Of a DNA stretch of 64,000 nt, positions 35,503-49,220 are shown in pieces. Made by a program: the position numbers and the translations under genes. Under the pieces are notes generated by a model. The model was not told the origin of the DNA. It was given only the letters and a program-made list of their open reading frames with translations, and did no database searches. The DNA is from Colletes latitarsis (lineage: Eukaryota > Arthropoda > Insecta > Hymenoptera > Colletidae): assembly GCF_051014445.1 (NCBI RefSeq), contig NC_135136.1, positions 26,368,001 to 26,432,000 of the forward strand, given 5' to 3'. The stretch's first letter is position 1. Every line of letters starts with the position of its first letter.

Positions 35503-37604
35503 AGTGTTATCCTCCAAAATATTGATCGAAACCTAGTTTAACGGACTGTTTCAGAGTGGTACCACATTACTACGTGATTCAAACCCGAGAAAACCAAGGA
35601 TCTGGCCAACTGGTATGCGAAGAAGGCAAAATCATGAGCCAGATGCGGGCATAACCTAGACCTTACCCAGACCTAACCGGTGTTACCGACTAAAATACTG
35701 ACCGAATCCAGGTTTAATTGACTGGTATTTTGTGGTACCACATTACTACCTGATTCAAACCCGAAAAAACCCAGGATCTGGCCAACAGGTATGCGAAGAT
35801 GGCAAAATCATGGGCCAGATGCGGGCATAACCCAGACCTAACCCAGACCTAACCGGTGTTATCCTCTAAAATATTGTTCGAAACCAGGTTTAATTGTCTG
35901 TTTCATTGTGGTTCCACATTACTACGTGATTGAAACCAGAGAAAACCAAGGATCCGGCCAACAAGAATGCGGAAAATGCTAAATCATGAGTCAGATGCGG
36001 GCATAACCCATACCTAACCCAGACTTAACCGCTGTTACCGACTAAAATACTGACCGAATCCAGGTTTAGTTGACTGGTACTGTGTGGTACCACATTACTA
36101 CGTGATTCAAACACGATAGAACCCAGGATCTGGCCAACAAGTATGCGAAGAAGGCAGAATCATGAGCCAGATGCGGGCATAACCCTGACCTAACCCAGAC
36201 CTAACCGGTGTTATCCTCCAAAATATTGATCGAAACCAAGTTTAATGGACTGTTTCAGTGTGGTACCATAATTACTACCTGATTCAAACCAGAGAAAACC
36301 AAGGATCTGGCCAACAAGTATGCGAAGAGGGCAAAATCATGAGCCAAATGCGGGCATAACCTAGACCTTACCCAGACCTAACCGGTGTTACCAACTAAAA
36401 TTCTGATAGAATCCAGGTTTAATGGACTGTTACTGTGTGGTACCACATTACTACGTGATTCAAACCCGAAAAAACCCAGAATCTGGCCAACAAGTATGCG
36501 AAGAAGGCAAAATCATGAGCCAGATGCGGGCGGAACCCAGACCTAACCGGTGTTACCGACTAAAATACTGACCGAATCCAGGTTTAATTGACTGGTATTG
36601 TGTGGTACCACATTACTACGTGATTCAAACCCGAAAAAACCCAGGATCTGGCCAACAAGTTTGCGAAGATGGCAAAATCATGGGCCAGATGCGGGCATAA
36701 CCCAGACCTAACCCAGACCTAACCGGTGTTATCCTCTAAAATATTGATCGAAACCTAGTTTAACGGACTGTTTCAGTGTGGTACCACATTACTACGTGAT
36801 TCAAACCAGAGAAAACCAAGGATCTGGCCAACTGGTATGCGAAGAAGGCAAAATCATGAGCCAGATGCGGGCATAACCAAGACCTAACCCAGACCTAACA
36901 GGTGTTATCCTCTAAAATATTGATCGAAACCCAGTTTAATGGACTATTTCAGTGTGATACCACATTGCTACGTGATTCAAACCAGACGAAACCCAGGATC
37001 TGGCCAACGAGAATGCGGAAATGGCAAAACCATGAGCCAGATGCGGGCATAACCCAGACCTAACCCAGACCTAACCGGTGTTACCGACTAAAATTCTGAC
37101 CGAATCCAGGTTTAATTGGCTGGTATGGTGTGGTACCACATTACTACGTGATTCAAACCTGAAAAAACCCAGGATCTGGCCAACAGGTATGCGAAGATGG
37201 CAAAATCATGGGCCAGATGCGGGCATAACCCAGACCTAACCCAGACCTAACCGGTGTTATCCTCTAAAATATTGTTCGAAACCAGGTTTAATTGACTGTT
37301 TCAATGTGGTACAACATTACTACGTGATTCAAACCCGAAAAAACCCAGGATCTGGCCAACAAGTATGCGAAGAAGGCAAAATCATGAGCCAGATGCGGGC
37401 ATAACCCAGACCTAACCCAGACCTAACCAGTGTTATCCTCCAAAATGTGGACCGACACCAGGTTTAATTGACCGTTTCAGTGTGGTACCACATTACTACG
37501 TGATTCAAACCCGAAAAAACCCAGGATATGGCCAACCAGTATGCGAGGAAGGCAAAATCACGAGCCAGATGCGGACATAACCCAGACCTAACCCAGACCT
37601 AACC
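35503..37604. repeat. Partial 20-monomer HOR (last 12 monomers)
   Basis: The order is k j m/h f a2 b2 j k l j m c, matching 23722-25823 at a constant offset of 11,781 bp. The private cacgatag at 36112 (24331 in copy 2) and gggcggaaccc before 36549 (before 24768 in copy 2) show that it descends from the copy 1/2 lineage and not from neighbouring copy 3. The first monomer is a c/k hybrid: it has agtgttatcctccaaaat from class c and then attgatcgaaacctag from class k, so the exchange point lies near 35520. Confidence 0.92.
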
Positions 37605-40600
37605 GGTGTTATCCTCTAAAATATTGATCGAAACCAAGTTTAATGGACTGTTTCAGTGCGGTACCATAATTACTACGTGATTCAAACCCGAAAAAACACA
37701 GGATCTGACCAACAAGTATGCGAGGAATGCAAAATCATGAGCCAGATGCGGGCATAACTTAGACCTAACCCAGACCTAACCGGTGTTACCGACTAAAATA
37801 TTGATCGGAACCAGGTTTAATTGTCTGTTGCAGTGAGGTGTCACATTACAACGTGATTCAAACCAGAGAAAACCTAGGATCTGGCCAACAAGTATGCGAA
37901 GAAGGCAGAATCATGAGCCAGATGCGGGCATAACCCTGACCTAACCCAGACCTAACCGGTGTTATCCTCTAAAATATTGATCGAAACCAAGTTTAATGGA
38001 CTGCTTCAGTGTGGTACCATAATTACTACGTGATTCAAACCAGAGAAAACCAAGGATCTGGCCAACAAGTATGCGAAGAAGGCAAAATCATGAGCCAAAT
38101 GCGGGCATAACCTAGACCTTATCCAGACCTAACCGGTGTTACCGACTAAAATACTGACCGAATCCAGGTTTAAATGACTGGTATTGTGTGGTACCACATT
38201 ACTACGTGATTCAAACCCGAAAAAAACCCAGGATCTGGCCAACACGTATGCGAAGATGGCAAAATCATGGGCCAGATGCGGGCATAACCCAGACCTAACC
38301 CAGACCTAACCAGTGTTATCCTCCAAAATGTGGACCGACACCAGGTTTAATTGACCGTTTCAGTGTGGTACCACATTACTACGGGATTCAGACCCGAAAA
38401 AACCCAGGATATGGCCAACCAGTATGCGAGGAAGGCAAAATCACGAGCCAGATGCGGACATAACCCAGACCTAACCCAGACCTAACCGGTGTTATCCTCT
38501 AAAATATTGATCGAAACCAAGTTTAATGGACTGTTTCAGTGTGGTACCACATTTCTACGTGATTCAAACCCGAAAAAACCCAGGATATGGCCAACCAGTA
38601 TGCGAGGAAGGCAAAATCACGAGCCAGATGCGGACATAACCCAGACCTAACCCAGACCTAACCGGTGTTATTCTCTAAAATATTGATCGAAACCAAGTTT
38701 AATGGACTGTTTCAGTGTGGTACCATAATTACTACGTGATTCAAACCAGAGAAAACCAAGGATCTGGCCAACAAGTATGCGAAGAAGGCAAAATCATGAG
38801 CCAGATGCGGGCATAACCCAGACCTAACCCAGACCTAACCGGTGTTATCCTCTAAAATATGGATCGAAACCAGGATTAATTGACTGTTACTGTGTGGTAC
38901 ACCATTACTACGTGATTCAAACCCGAAAAAACCCAGGATCTGGCCAACAAGTATGCGAAGAAGGCAAAATCATGAGCCAGATGCGGGCATAACCCAGACC
39001 TAACCCAGACCTAACCAGTGTTATCCTCCAAAATGTGGACCGTCACCAGGTTTAATTGACCGTTTCAGTGTGGTACCATAATTACTACGTGATTCAAACC
39101 CAAAAAACACAGGATCTGACCAACAAGTATGCGAGGAATGCAAAATCATGAGCCAAATGCGGGCATAACTTAGACCTAACCCAGACCTAACCGGTGTTAC
39201 CGACTAAAATATTGATCGGAACCAGGTTTAATTGTCTGTTGCAGTGAGGTGTCACATTACAACGTGATTCAAACCAGAGAAAACCTAGGATCTGGCCAAC
39301 AAGGATGCGGAAAAGGCAAAATCATGAGCCAGATGGGGACATAACCCAGACCTAACCCAGACCTAACCGGTGTTATCCTCTAAAATATTGATCGAAACCA
39401 GGTTTAATTGTCTGTTTCATTGTGGTTCCACATTACTACGTGATTGAAACCAGAGAAAACCAAGGATCCGGCCAACAAGAATGCGGAAAATGCAAAATCA
39501 TGAGTCAGATGCGGGCATAACCCATACCTAACCCAGACTTAACCGCTGTTACCGACTAAAATACTGACCGAATCCAGGTTTAGTTGACTGGTACTGTGTG
39601 GTACCACATTACTACGTGATTCAAACACGAAAGAACCCAGGATCTGGCCAACAAGTATGCGAAGAAGGCAGAATCATGAGCCAGATGCGGGCATAACCCT
39701 GACCTAACCCAGACCTAACCGGTGTTATCCTCCAAAATATTGATCGAAACCAAGTTTAATGGACTGTTTCAGTGTGGTACCATAATTACTACCTGATTCA
39801 AACCAGAGAAAACCAAGGACCTGGCCAACAAGTATGCGAAGAGGGCAAAATCATGAGCCAAATGCGGGAATAACCTAGACCTTACCCAGACCTAACCGGT
39901 GTTACCAACTAAAATTCTGATAGAATCCAGGTTTAATTGACTGGTATTGTGTGGTACCACATTACTACGTGATTCAAACCCGAAAAAACCCAGGATCTGG
40001 CCAACAAGTTTGCGAAGATGGCAAAATCATGGGCCAGATGCGGGCATAACCCAGACCTAACCCAGACCTAACCGGTGTTATCCTCTAAAATATTGATCGA
40101 AACCAGGTTTAATTGACTTTTTCAATGTGGTACCACATTACTACGTGATTCAAATCCGAAAAAACCCAGGATCTGGCAAATGATATGCGAAGAAGGCAAA
40201 GTCATGGACCAGATGGGGGCATAACCCAGACCTAACCCAGACCTAACCGGTGTTATCCTCTAAAATATTGATCGAAACCAGGTTTAATTGTCTGTTTCAT
40301 TGTGGTTCCACATTACTACGTGATTGAAACCAGAGAAAACCAAGGATCCGGCCAACAAGAATGCGGAAAAGGCAAAATCATGAGCCTAATGCGGGCATAA
40401 CTTAGACCTAACCCAGACCTAACCGGTGTTACCGACGAAAATATTGATCGGAACCAGGTTTAATTGTCTGTTGCAGTGAGGTGTCACATTACAACGTGAT
40501 TCAAACCAGAGAAAACCTAGGATCTGGCCAACAAGGATGCGGAAAAGGCAAAATCATGAGCCAGATGGGGGCATAACCCAGACCTGACCCAGACCTAACC

Positions 40601-42879
40601 GGTGTTATCCTCTAAAATATTGATCGAAACCAGGTTTAATTGTCTGTTTCATTGTGGTTCCACATTACTACGTGATTGAAACCAGAGAAAACCAAGGATC
40701 CGGCCAACAAGAATGCGGAAAATGCAAAATCATGAGTCAGATGCGGGCATAACCCATACCTAACCCAGACTTAACCGCTGTTACCGACTAAAATACTGAC
40801 CGAATCCAGGTTTAGTTGACTGGTACTGTGTGGTACCACATTACTACGTGATTCAAACACGAAAGAACCCAGGATCTGGCCAACAAGTATGCGAAGAAGG
40901 CAGAATCATGAGCCAGATGCGGGCATAACCCTGACCTAACCCAGACCTAACCGGTGTTATCCTCCAAAATATTGATCGAAACCAAGTTTAATGGACTGTT
41001 TCAGTGTGGTACCATAATTACTACCTGATTCAAACCAGAGAAAACCAAGGATCTGGCCAACAAGTATGCGAAGAGGGCAAAATCATGAGCCAAATGCGGG
41101 CATAACCTAGACCTTACCCAGACCTAACCGGTGTTACCAACTAAAATTCTGATAGAATCCAGGTTTAATGGACTGTTACTGTGTGGTACCACATTACTAC
41201 GTGATTCAAACCCGAAAAAACCCAGAATCTGGCCAACAAGTATGCGAAGAAGGCAAAATCATGAGCCAGATGCGGGCGTAACCCAGACCTAACCCAGACC
41301 TAACCGGTGTTACCGACTAAAATACTGACCGAATCCAGGTTTAATTGACTGGTATTGTGTGGTACCACATTACTACGTGATTCAAACCCGAAAAAACCCA
41401 GGATCTGGCCAACAAGTTTGCGAAGATGGCAAAATCATGGGCCAGATGCGGGCATAACCCAGACCTAACCCAGACCTAACCGGTGTTATCCTCTAAAATA
41501 TTGATCGAAACCTAGTTTAACGGACTGTTTCAGTGTGGTACCACATTACTACGTGATTCAAACCAGAGAAAACCAAGGATCTGGCCAACTGGTATGCGAA
41601 GAAGGCAAAATCATGAGCCAGATGCGGGCATAACCAAGACCTAACCCAGACCTAACAGGTGTTATCCTCTAAAATATTGATCGAAACCAAGTTTAATGGA
41701 CTATTTCAGTGTGATACCACATTGCTACGTGATTCAAACCAGACGATACCCAGGATCTGGCCAACGAGAATGCGGAAATGGCAAAACCATGAGCCAGATG
41801 CGGGCATAACCCAGACCTAACCCAGACCTAACCGGTGTTATCCTCTAAAATATTGATCGAAACCTAGTTTAACGGACTGTTTCAGAGTGGTACCACATTA
41901 CTACGTGATTCAAACCAGAGAAAACCAAGGATCTGGCCAACTGGTATGCGAAGAAGGCAAAATCATGAGCCAGATGCGGGCATAACCTAGACCTTACCCA
42001 GACCTAACCGGTGTTACCGACTAAAATACTGACCGAATCCAGGTTTAATTGACTGGTATTGTGTGGTACCACATTACTACGTGATTCAAACCCGAAAAAA
42101 CCCAGGATCTGGCCAACAGGTATGCGAAGATGGCAAAATCATGGGCCAGATGCGGACATAACCCAGACCTAACCCAGACCTAACCGGTGTTATCCTCTAA
42201 AATATTGATCGAAACCAAGTTTAATGGACTGTTTCAGTGTGGTACCACATTTCTACGTGATTCAAACCCGAAAAAACCCAGGATATGGCCAACCAGTATG
42301 CGAGGAAGGCAAAATCACGAGCCAGATGCGGACATAACCCAGACCTAACCCAGACCTAACCGGTGTTATCCTCTAAAATATTGATCGAAACCAAGTTTAA
42401 TGGACTGTTTCAGTGTGGTACCATAATTACTACGTGATTCAAACCCGAAAAAACACAGGATCTGACCAACAAGTATACGAGGAATGCACAACCATGAGCC
42501 AGATGCGGGCATAACCCAGACCTAACCCAGACCTAACCGGTGTTATCCTCTAAAATATTGATCGAAACCTAGTTTAACGGACTGTTTCAGTGTGGTACCA
42601 CATTACTACGTGATTCAAACCAGAGATAACCAAGGATCTGGACAACTGGTATGCGAAGAAGGCAAAATCATGAGCCAGATGCGGGCATAACCTAGACCTT
42701 ACCCAGACCTAACCGGTGTTACCGACTAAAATACTGACCGAATCCAGGTTTAATTGACTGGTATTGTGTGGTACCACATTACTACGTGATTCAAACCTGA
42801 AAAAACCCAGGATCTGGCCAACAGGTATGCGAAGATGGCAAAATCATGGGCCAGATGCGGGCATAACCCAGACCTAACC
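37605..42879. repeat. Spacer block S, copy 2 (5,275 bp)
   Basis: It matches spacer copy 1 at an offset of 11,781 bp up to about 39930, where one monomer is missing (b2 at 39901 runs straight into j at 39936), giving an offset of 11,605. Before 42880 one 11-bp subrepeat is also missing. Shared private markers with copy 1 include ccgtcacc, gggaataacc, a gcggacataac before the first aa pair, and ggacaactgg near 42640. A new marker, aaatgatatgcg near 40180, is passed on to copy 3 of the spacer. Confidence 0.92.
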
Positions 42880-44641
42880 GGTGTTATCCTCTAAAATATT
42901 GATCGAAACCAGGTTTAATTGTCTGTTTCATTGTGGTTCCACATTACTACGTGATTGAAACCAGAGAAAACCAAGGATCCGGCCAACAAGAATGGGGAAA
43001 AGGCAAAATCATGAGCCAAATGCGGGCATAACTTAGACCTAACCCAGACCTAACCGGTGTTACCGACTAAAATATTGATCGGAACCAGGTTTAATTGTCT
43101 GTTGCAGTGAGGTGTCACATTACAACGTGATTCAAACCAGAGAAAACCTAGGATCTGGCCAACAAGGATGCGGAAAAGGCAAAATCATGAGCCAGATGGG
43201 GGCATAACCCAGACCTAACCCAGACCTAACCGGTGTTATCCTCCAAAATATTGATCGAAACCAAGTTTAATGGACTGTTTCAGTGTGGTACCATAATTAC
43301 TACCTGATTCAAACCAGAGAAAACCAAGGATCTGGCCAACAAGTATGCGAAGAGGGCAAAATCATGAGCCAAATGCGGGCAGAACCTAGACCTTACCCAG
43401 ACCTAACCGGTGTTACCAACTAAAATTCTGATAGAATCCAGGTTTAATGGACTGTTACTGTGTGGTACCACATTACTACGTGATTCAAACCCGAAAAAAC
43501 CCAGAATCTGGCCAACAAGTATGCGAAGAAGGCAAAATCATGAGCCAGATGCGGGCGTAACCCAGACCTAACCCAGACCTAACCGGTGTTACCGACTAAA
43601 ATACTGACCGAATCCAGGTTTAATTGACTGGTATTGTGTGGTACCACATTACTACGTGATTCAAACCAGAGAAAACCAAGGATCTGGCCAACTGGTATGC
43701 GAAGAAGGCAAAATCATGAGCCAGATGCGGGCATAACCAAGACCTAACCCAGACCTAACAGGTGTTATCCTCTAAAATATTGATCGAAACCTAGTTTAAC
43801 GGACTGTTTCAGAGTGGTACCACATTACTACGTGATTCAAACCAGAGAAAACCAAGGATCTGGCCAACTGGTATGCGAAGAAGGCAAAATCATGAGCCAG
43901 ATGCGGGCATAACCTAGACCTTACCCAGACCTAACCGGTGTTACCGACTAAAATACTGACCGAATCCAGGTTTAATTGACTGGTATTTTGTGGTACCACA
44001 TTACTACGTGATTCAAACCCGAAAAAACCCAGGATCTGGCCAACAGGTATGCGAAGATGGCAAAATCATGGGCCAGATGCGGGCATAACCCAGACCTAAC
44101 CCAGACCTAACCGGTGTTATCCTCTAAAATATTGTTCGAAACCAGGTTTAATTGTCTGTTTCATTGTGGATCCACAATACTACGTGATTGAAACCAGAGA
44201 AAACCAAGGATCCGGCCAACAAGAATGCGGAAAATGCTAAATCATGAGTCAGATGCGGGCATAACCCATACCTAACCCAGACTTAACCGCTGTTACCGAC
44301 TAAAATACTGACCGAATCCAGGTTTAGTTGACTGGTACTGTGTGGTACCACATAACTACGTGATTCAAACACGAAAGAACCCAGGATCTGGCCAACAAGT
44401 ATGCGAAGAAGGCAGAATCATGAGCCAGATGCGGGCATAACCCTGACCTAACCCAGACCTAACCGGTGTTATCCTCCAAAATATTGATCGAAACCAAGTT
44501 TAATGGACTGTTTCAGTGTGGTACCATAATTACTACCTGATTCAAAACAGAGAAAACCAAGGATCTGGCCAACAAGTATGCGAAGAGGGCAAAATCATGA
44601 GCCAAATGCGGGCATAACCTAGACCTTACCCAGACCTAACC
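42880..44641. repeat. Degraded 20-monomer HOR with nested deletions
   Basis: Ten monomers remain in the order h e a2 b2 j k j m/h f a2. Compared with copy 3, two monomers (h f) are missing at about 43216-43240, one (l) at about 43765-43800, and everything after the second a2. Each loss is a whole number of monomers: the offset to 31286-33575 steps from 11,594 to 11,241 and then to 11,066. The aatggggaaaagg marker at 42994 matches 31400. The block ends where b2 would be expected and class c of a spacer begins instead. Confidence 0.88.
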
Positions 44642-47600
44642 AGTGTTATCCTCCAAAATGTGGACCGACACCAGGTTTAATTGACCGTTTCAGTGTGGTA
44701 CCACATTACTACGGGATTCAGACCCGAAAAAACCCAGGATATGGCCAACCAGTATGCGAGGAAGGCAAAATCACGAGCCAGATGCGGACATAACCCAGAC
44801 CTAACCCAGACCTAACCGGTGTTATCCTCTAAAATATTGATCGAAACCAAGTTTAATGGACTGTTTCAGTGTGGTACCACATTTCTACGTGATTCAAACC
44901 CGAAAAAACCCAGGATATGGCCAACCAGTATGCGAGGAAGGCAAAATCACGAGCCAGATGCGGACATAACCCAGACCTAACCCAGACCTAACCGGTGTTA
45001 TCCTCTAAAATATTGATCGAAACCAAGTTTAATGGACTGTTTCAGTGTGGTACCATAATTACTACGTGATTCAAACCAGAGAAAACCAAGGATCTGGCCA
45101 ACAAGTATGCGAAGAAGGCAAAATCATGAGCCAGATGCGGGCATAACCCAGACCTAACCCAGACCTAACCGGTGTTATCCTCTAAAATATGGATCGAAAC
45201 CAGGATTAATTGACTGTTACTGTGTGGTACACCATTACTACGTGATTCAAACCCGAAAAAACCCAGGATCTGGCCAACAAGTATGCGAAGAAGGCAAAAT
45301 CATGAGCCAGATGCGGGCATAACCCAGACCTAACCCAGACCTAACCAGTGTTATCCTCCAAAATGTGGACCGTCACCAGGTTTAATTGACCGTTTCAGTG
45401 TGGTACCATAATTACTACGTGATTCAAACCCAAAAAACACAGGATCTGACCAACAAGTATGCGAGGAATGCAAAATCATGAGCCAAATGCGGGCATAACT
45501 TAGACCTAACCCAGACCTAACCGGTGTTACCGACTAAAATATTGATCGGAACCAGGTTTAATTGTCTGTTGCAGTGAGGTGTCACATTACAACGTGATTC
45601 AAACCAGAGAAAACCTAGGATCTGGCCAACAAGGATGCGGAAAAGGCAAAATCATGAGCCAGATGGGGACATAACCCAGACCTAACCCAGACCTAACCGG
45701 TGTTATCCTCTAAAATATTGATCGAAACCAGGTTTAATTGTCTGTTTCATTGTGGTTCCACATTACTACGTGATTGAAACCAGAGAAAACCAAGGATCCG
45801 GCCAACAAGAATGCGGAAAATGCAAAATCATGAGTCAGATGCGGGCATAACCCATACCTAACCCAGACTTAACCGCTGTTACCGACTAAAATACTGACCG
45901 AATCCAGGTTTAGTTGACTGGTACTGTGTGGTACCACATTACTACGTGATTCAAACACGAAAGAACCCAGGATCTGGCCAACAAGTATGCGAAGAAGGCA
46001 GAATCATGAGCCAGATGCGGGCATAACCCTGACCTAACCCAGACCTAACCGGTGTTATCCTCCAAAATATTGATCGAAACCAAGTTTAATGGACTGTTTC
46101 AGTGTGGTACCATAATTACTACCTGATTCAAACCAGAGAAAACCAAGGATCTGGCCAACAAGTATGCGAAGAGGGCAAAATCATGAGCCAAATGCGGGAA
46201 TAACCTAGACCTTACCCAGACCTAACCGGTGTTACCAACTAAAATTCTGATAGAATCCAGGTTTAATTGACTGGTATTGTGTGGTACCACATTACTACGT
46301 GATTCAAACCCGAAAAAACCCAGGATCTGGCCAACAAGTTTGCGAAGATGCCAAAATCATGGGCCAGATGCGGGCATAACCCAGACCTAACCCAGACCTA
46401 ACCGGTGTTATCCTCTAAAATATTGATCGAAACCAGGTTTAATTGACTGTTTCAATGTGGTACCACATTACTACGTGATTCAAATCCGAAAAAACCCAGG
46501 ATCTGGCAAATGATATGCGAAGAAGGCAAAGTCATGGACCAGATGGGGGCATAACCCAGACCTAACCCAGACCTAACCGGTGTTATCCTCTAAAATATTG
46601 ATCGAAACCAGGTTTAATGGTCTGTTTCATTGTGGTTCCACATTACTACGTGATTGAAACCAGAGAAAACCAAGGATCCGGCCAACAAGAATGCGGAAAA
46701 GGCAAAATCATGAGCCAAATGCGGGCATAACTTAGACCTAACCCAGACCTAACCGGTGTTACCGACGAAAATATTGATCGGAACCAGGTTTAATTGTCTG
46801 TTGCAGTGAGGTGTCACATTACAACGTGATTCAAACCAGAGAAAACCTAGGATCTGGCCAACAAGGATGCGGAAAAGGCAAAATCATGAGCCAGATGGGG
46901 GCATAACCCAGACCTGACCCAGACCTAACCGGTGTTATCCTCTAAAATATTGATCGAAACCAGGTTTAATTGTCTGTTTCATTGTGGTTCCACATTACTA
47001 CGTGATTGAAACCAGAGAAAACCAAGGATCCGGCCAACAAGAATGCGGAAAATGCAAAATCATGAGTCAGATGCGGGCATAACCCATACCTAACCCAGAC
47101 TTAACCGCTGTTACCGACTAAAATACTGACCGAATCCAGGTTTAGTTGACTGGTACTGTGTGGTACCACATTACTACGTGATTCAAACACGAAAGAACCC
47201 AGGATCTGGCCAACAAGTATGCGAAGAAGGCAGAATCATGAGCCAGATGCGGGCATAACCCTGACCTAACCCAGACCTAACCGGTGTTATCCTCCAAAAT
47301 ATTGATCGAAACCAAGTTTAATGGACTGTTTCAGTGTGGTACCATAATTACTACCTGATTCAAACCAGAGAAAACCAAGGATCTGGCCAACAAGTATGCG
47401 AAGAGGGCAAAATCATGAGCCAAATGCGGGCATAACCTAGACCTTACCCAGACCTAACCGGTGTTACCAACTAAAATTCTGATAGAATCCAGGTTTAATG
47501 GACTGTTACTGTGTGGTACCACATTACTACGTGATTCAAACCCGAAAAAACCCAGAATCTGGCCAACAAGTATGCGAAGAAGGCAAAATCATGAGCCAGA

Positions 47601-49220
47601 TGCGGGCGTAACCCAGACCTAACCCAGACCTAACCGGTGTTACCGACTAAAATACTGACCGAATCCAGGTTTAATTGACTGGTATTGTGTGGTACCACAT
47701 TACTACGTGATTCAAACCCGAAAAAACCCAGGATCTGGCCAACAAGTTTGCGAAGATGGCAAAATCATGGGCCAGATGCGGGCATAACCCAGACCTAACC
47801 CAGACCTAACCGGTGTTATCCTCTAAAATATTGATCGAAACCTAGTTTAACGGACTGTTTCAGTGTGGTACCACATTACTACGTGATTCAAACCAGAGAA
47901 AACCAAGGATCTGGCCAACTGGTATGCGAAGAAGGCAAAATCATGAGCCAGATGCGGGCATAACCAAGACCTAACCCAGACCTAACAGGTGTTATCCTCT
48001 AAAATATTGATCGAAACCAAGTTTAATGGACTATTTCAGTGTGATACCACATTGCTACGTGATTCAAACCAGACGAAACCCAGGATCTGGCCAACGAGAA
48101 TGCGGAAATGGCAAAACCATGAGCCAGATGCGGGCATAACCCAGACCTAACCCAGACCTAACCGGTGTTATCCTCTAAAATATTGATCGAAACCTAGTTT
48201 AACGGACTGTTTCAGAGTGGTACCACATTACTACGTGATTCAAACCAGAGAAAACCAAGGATCTGGCCAACTGGTATGCGAAGAAGGCAAAATCATGAGC
48301 CAGATGCGGGCATAACCTAGACCTTACCCAGACCTAACCGGTGTTACCGACTAAAATACTGACCGAATCCAGGTTTAATTGACTGGTATTGTGTGGTACC
48401 ACATTACTACGTGATTCAAACCCGAAAAAACCCAGGATCTGGCCAACAGGTACGCGAAGATGGCAAAATCATGGGCCAGATGCGGACATAACCCAGACCT
48501 AACCCAGACCTAACCGGTGTTATCCTCTAAAATATTGATCGAAACCAAGTTTAATGGACTGTTTCAGTGTGGTACCACATTTCTACGTGATTCAAAGCCG
48601 AAAAAACCCAGGATATGGCCAACCAGTATGCGAGGAAGGCAAAATCACGAGCCAGATGCGGACATAACCCAGACCTAACCCAGACCTAACCGGTGTTATC
48701 CTCTAAAATATTGATCGAAACCAAGTTTAATGGACTGTTTCAGTGTGGTACCATAATTACTACGTGATTCAAACCCGAAAAAACACAGGATCTGACCAAC
48801 AAGTATACGAGGAATGCACAACCATGAGCCAGATGCGGGCATAACCCAGACCTAACCCAGACCTAACCGGTGTTATCCTCTAAAATATTGATCGAAACCT
48901 AGTTTAACGGACTGTTTCAGTGTGGTACCACATTACTACGTGATTCAAACCAGAGAAAACCAAGGATCTGGACAACTGGTATGCGAAGAAGGCAAAATCA
49001 TGAGCCAGATGCGGGCATAACCTAGACCTTACCCAGACCTAACCGGTGTTACCGACTAAAATACTGACCGAATCCAGGTTTAATTGACTGGTATTGTGTG
49101 GTACCACATTACTACGTGATTCAAACCTGAAAAAACCCAGGATCTGGCCAACAGGTATGCGAAGATGGCAAAATCATGGGCCAGATGCGGGCATAACCCA
49201 GACCTAACCCAGACCTAACC
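44642..49220. repeat. Spacer block S, copy 3 (from its class c monomer)
   Basis: It matches 38312-42868 at a constant offset of 6,330 bp. It inherits the one-monomer loss (46266), the aaatgatatgcg marker near 46510 and the ggaatgcacaacc marker near 48811. It lacks the 11-bp deletion found before 42880, so that deletion came after this duplication or affected only spacer copy 2. The first four spacer monomers are absent. It leads directly into a full 20-monomer HOR. Confidence 0.92.

Noticed and set aside
23722..49220. Kilobase super-repeats as an assembly collapse or false duplication
   Set aside because: The copies differ by private substitutions, monomer deletions and different flanks, which is unlike a simple assembly duplication. 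Read data would still be needed to exclude it entirely.
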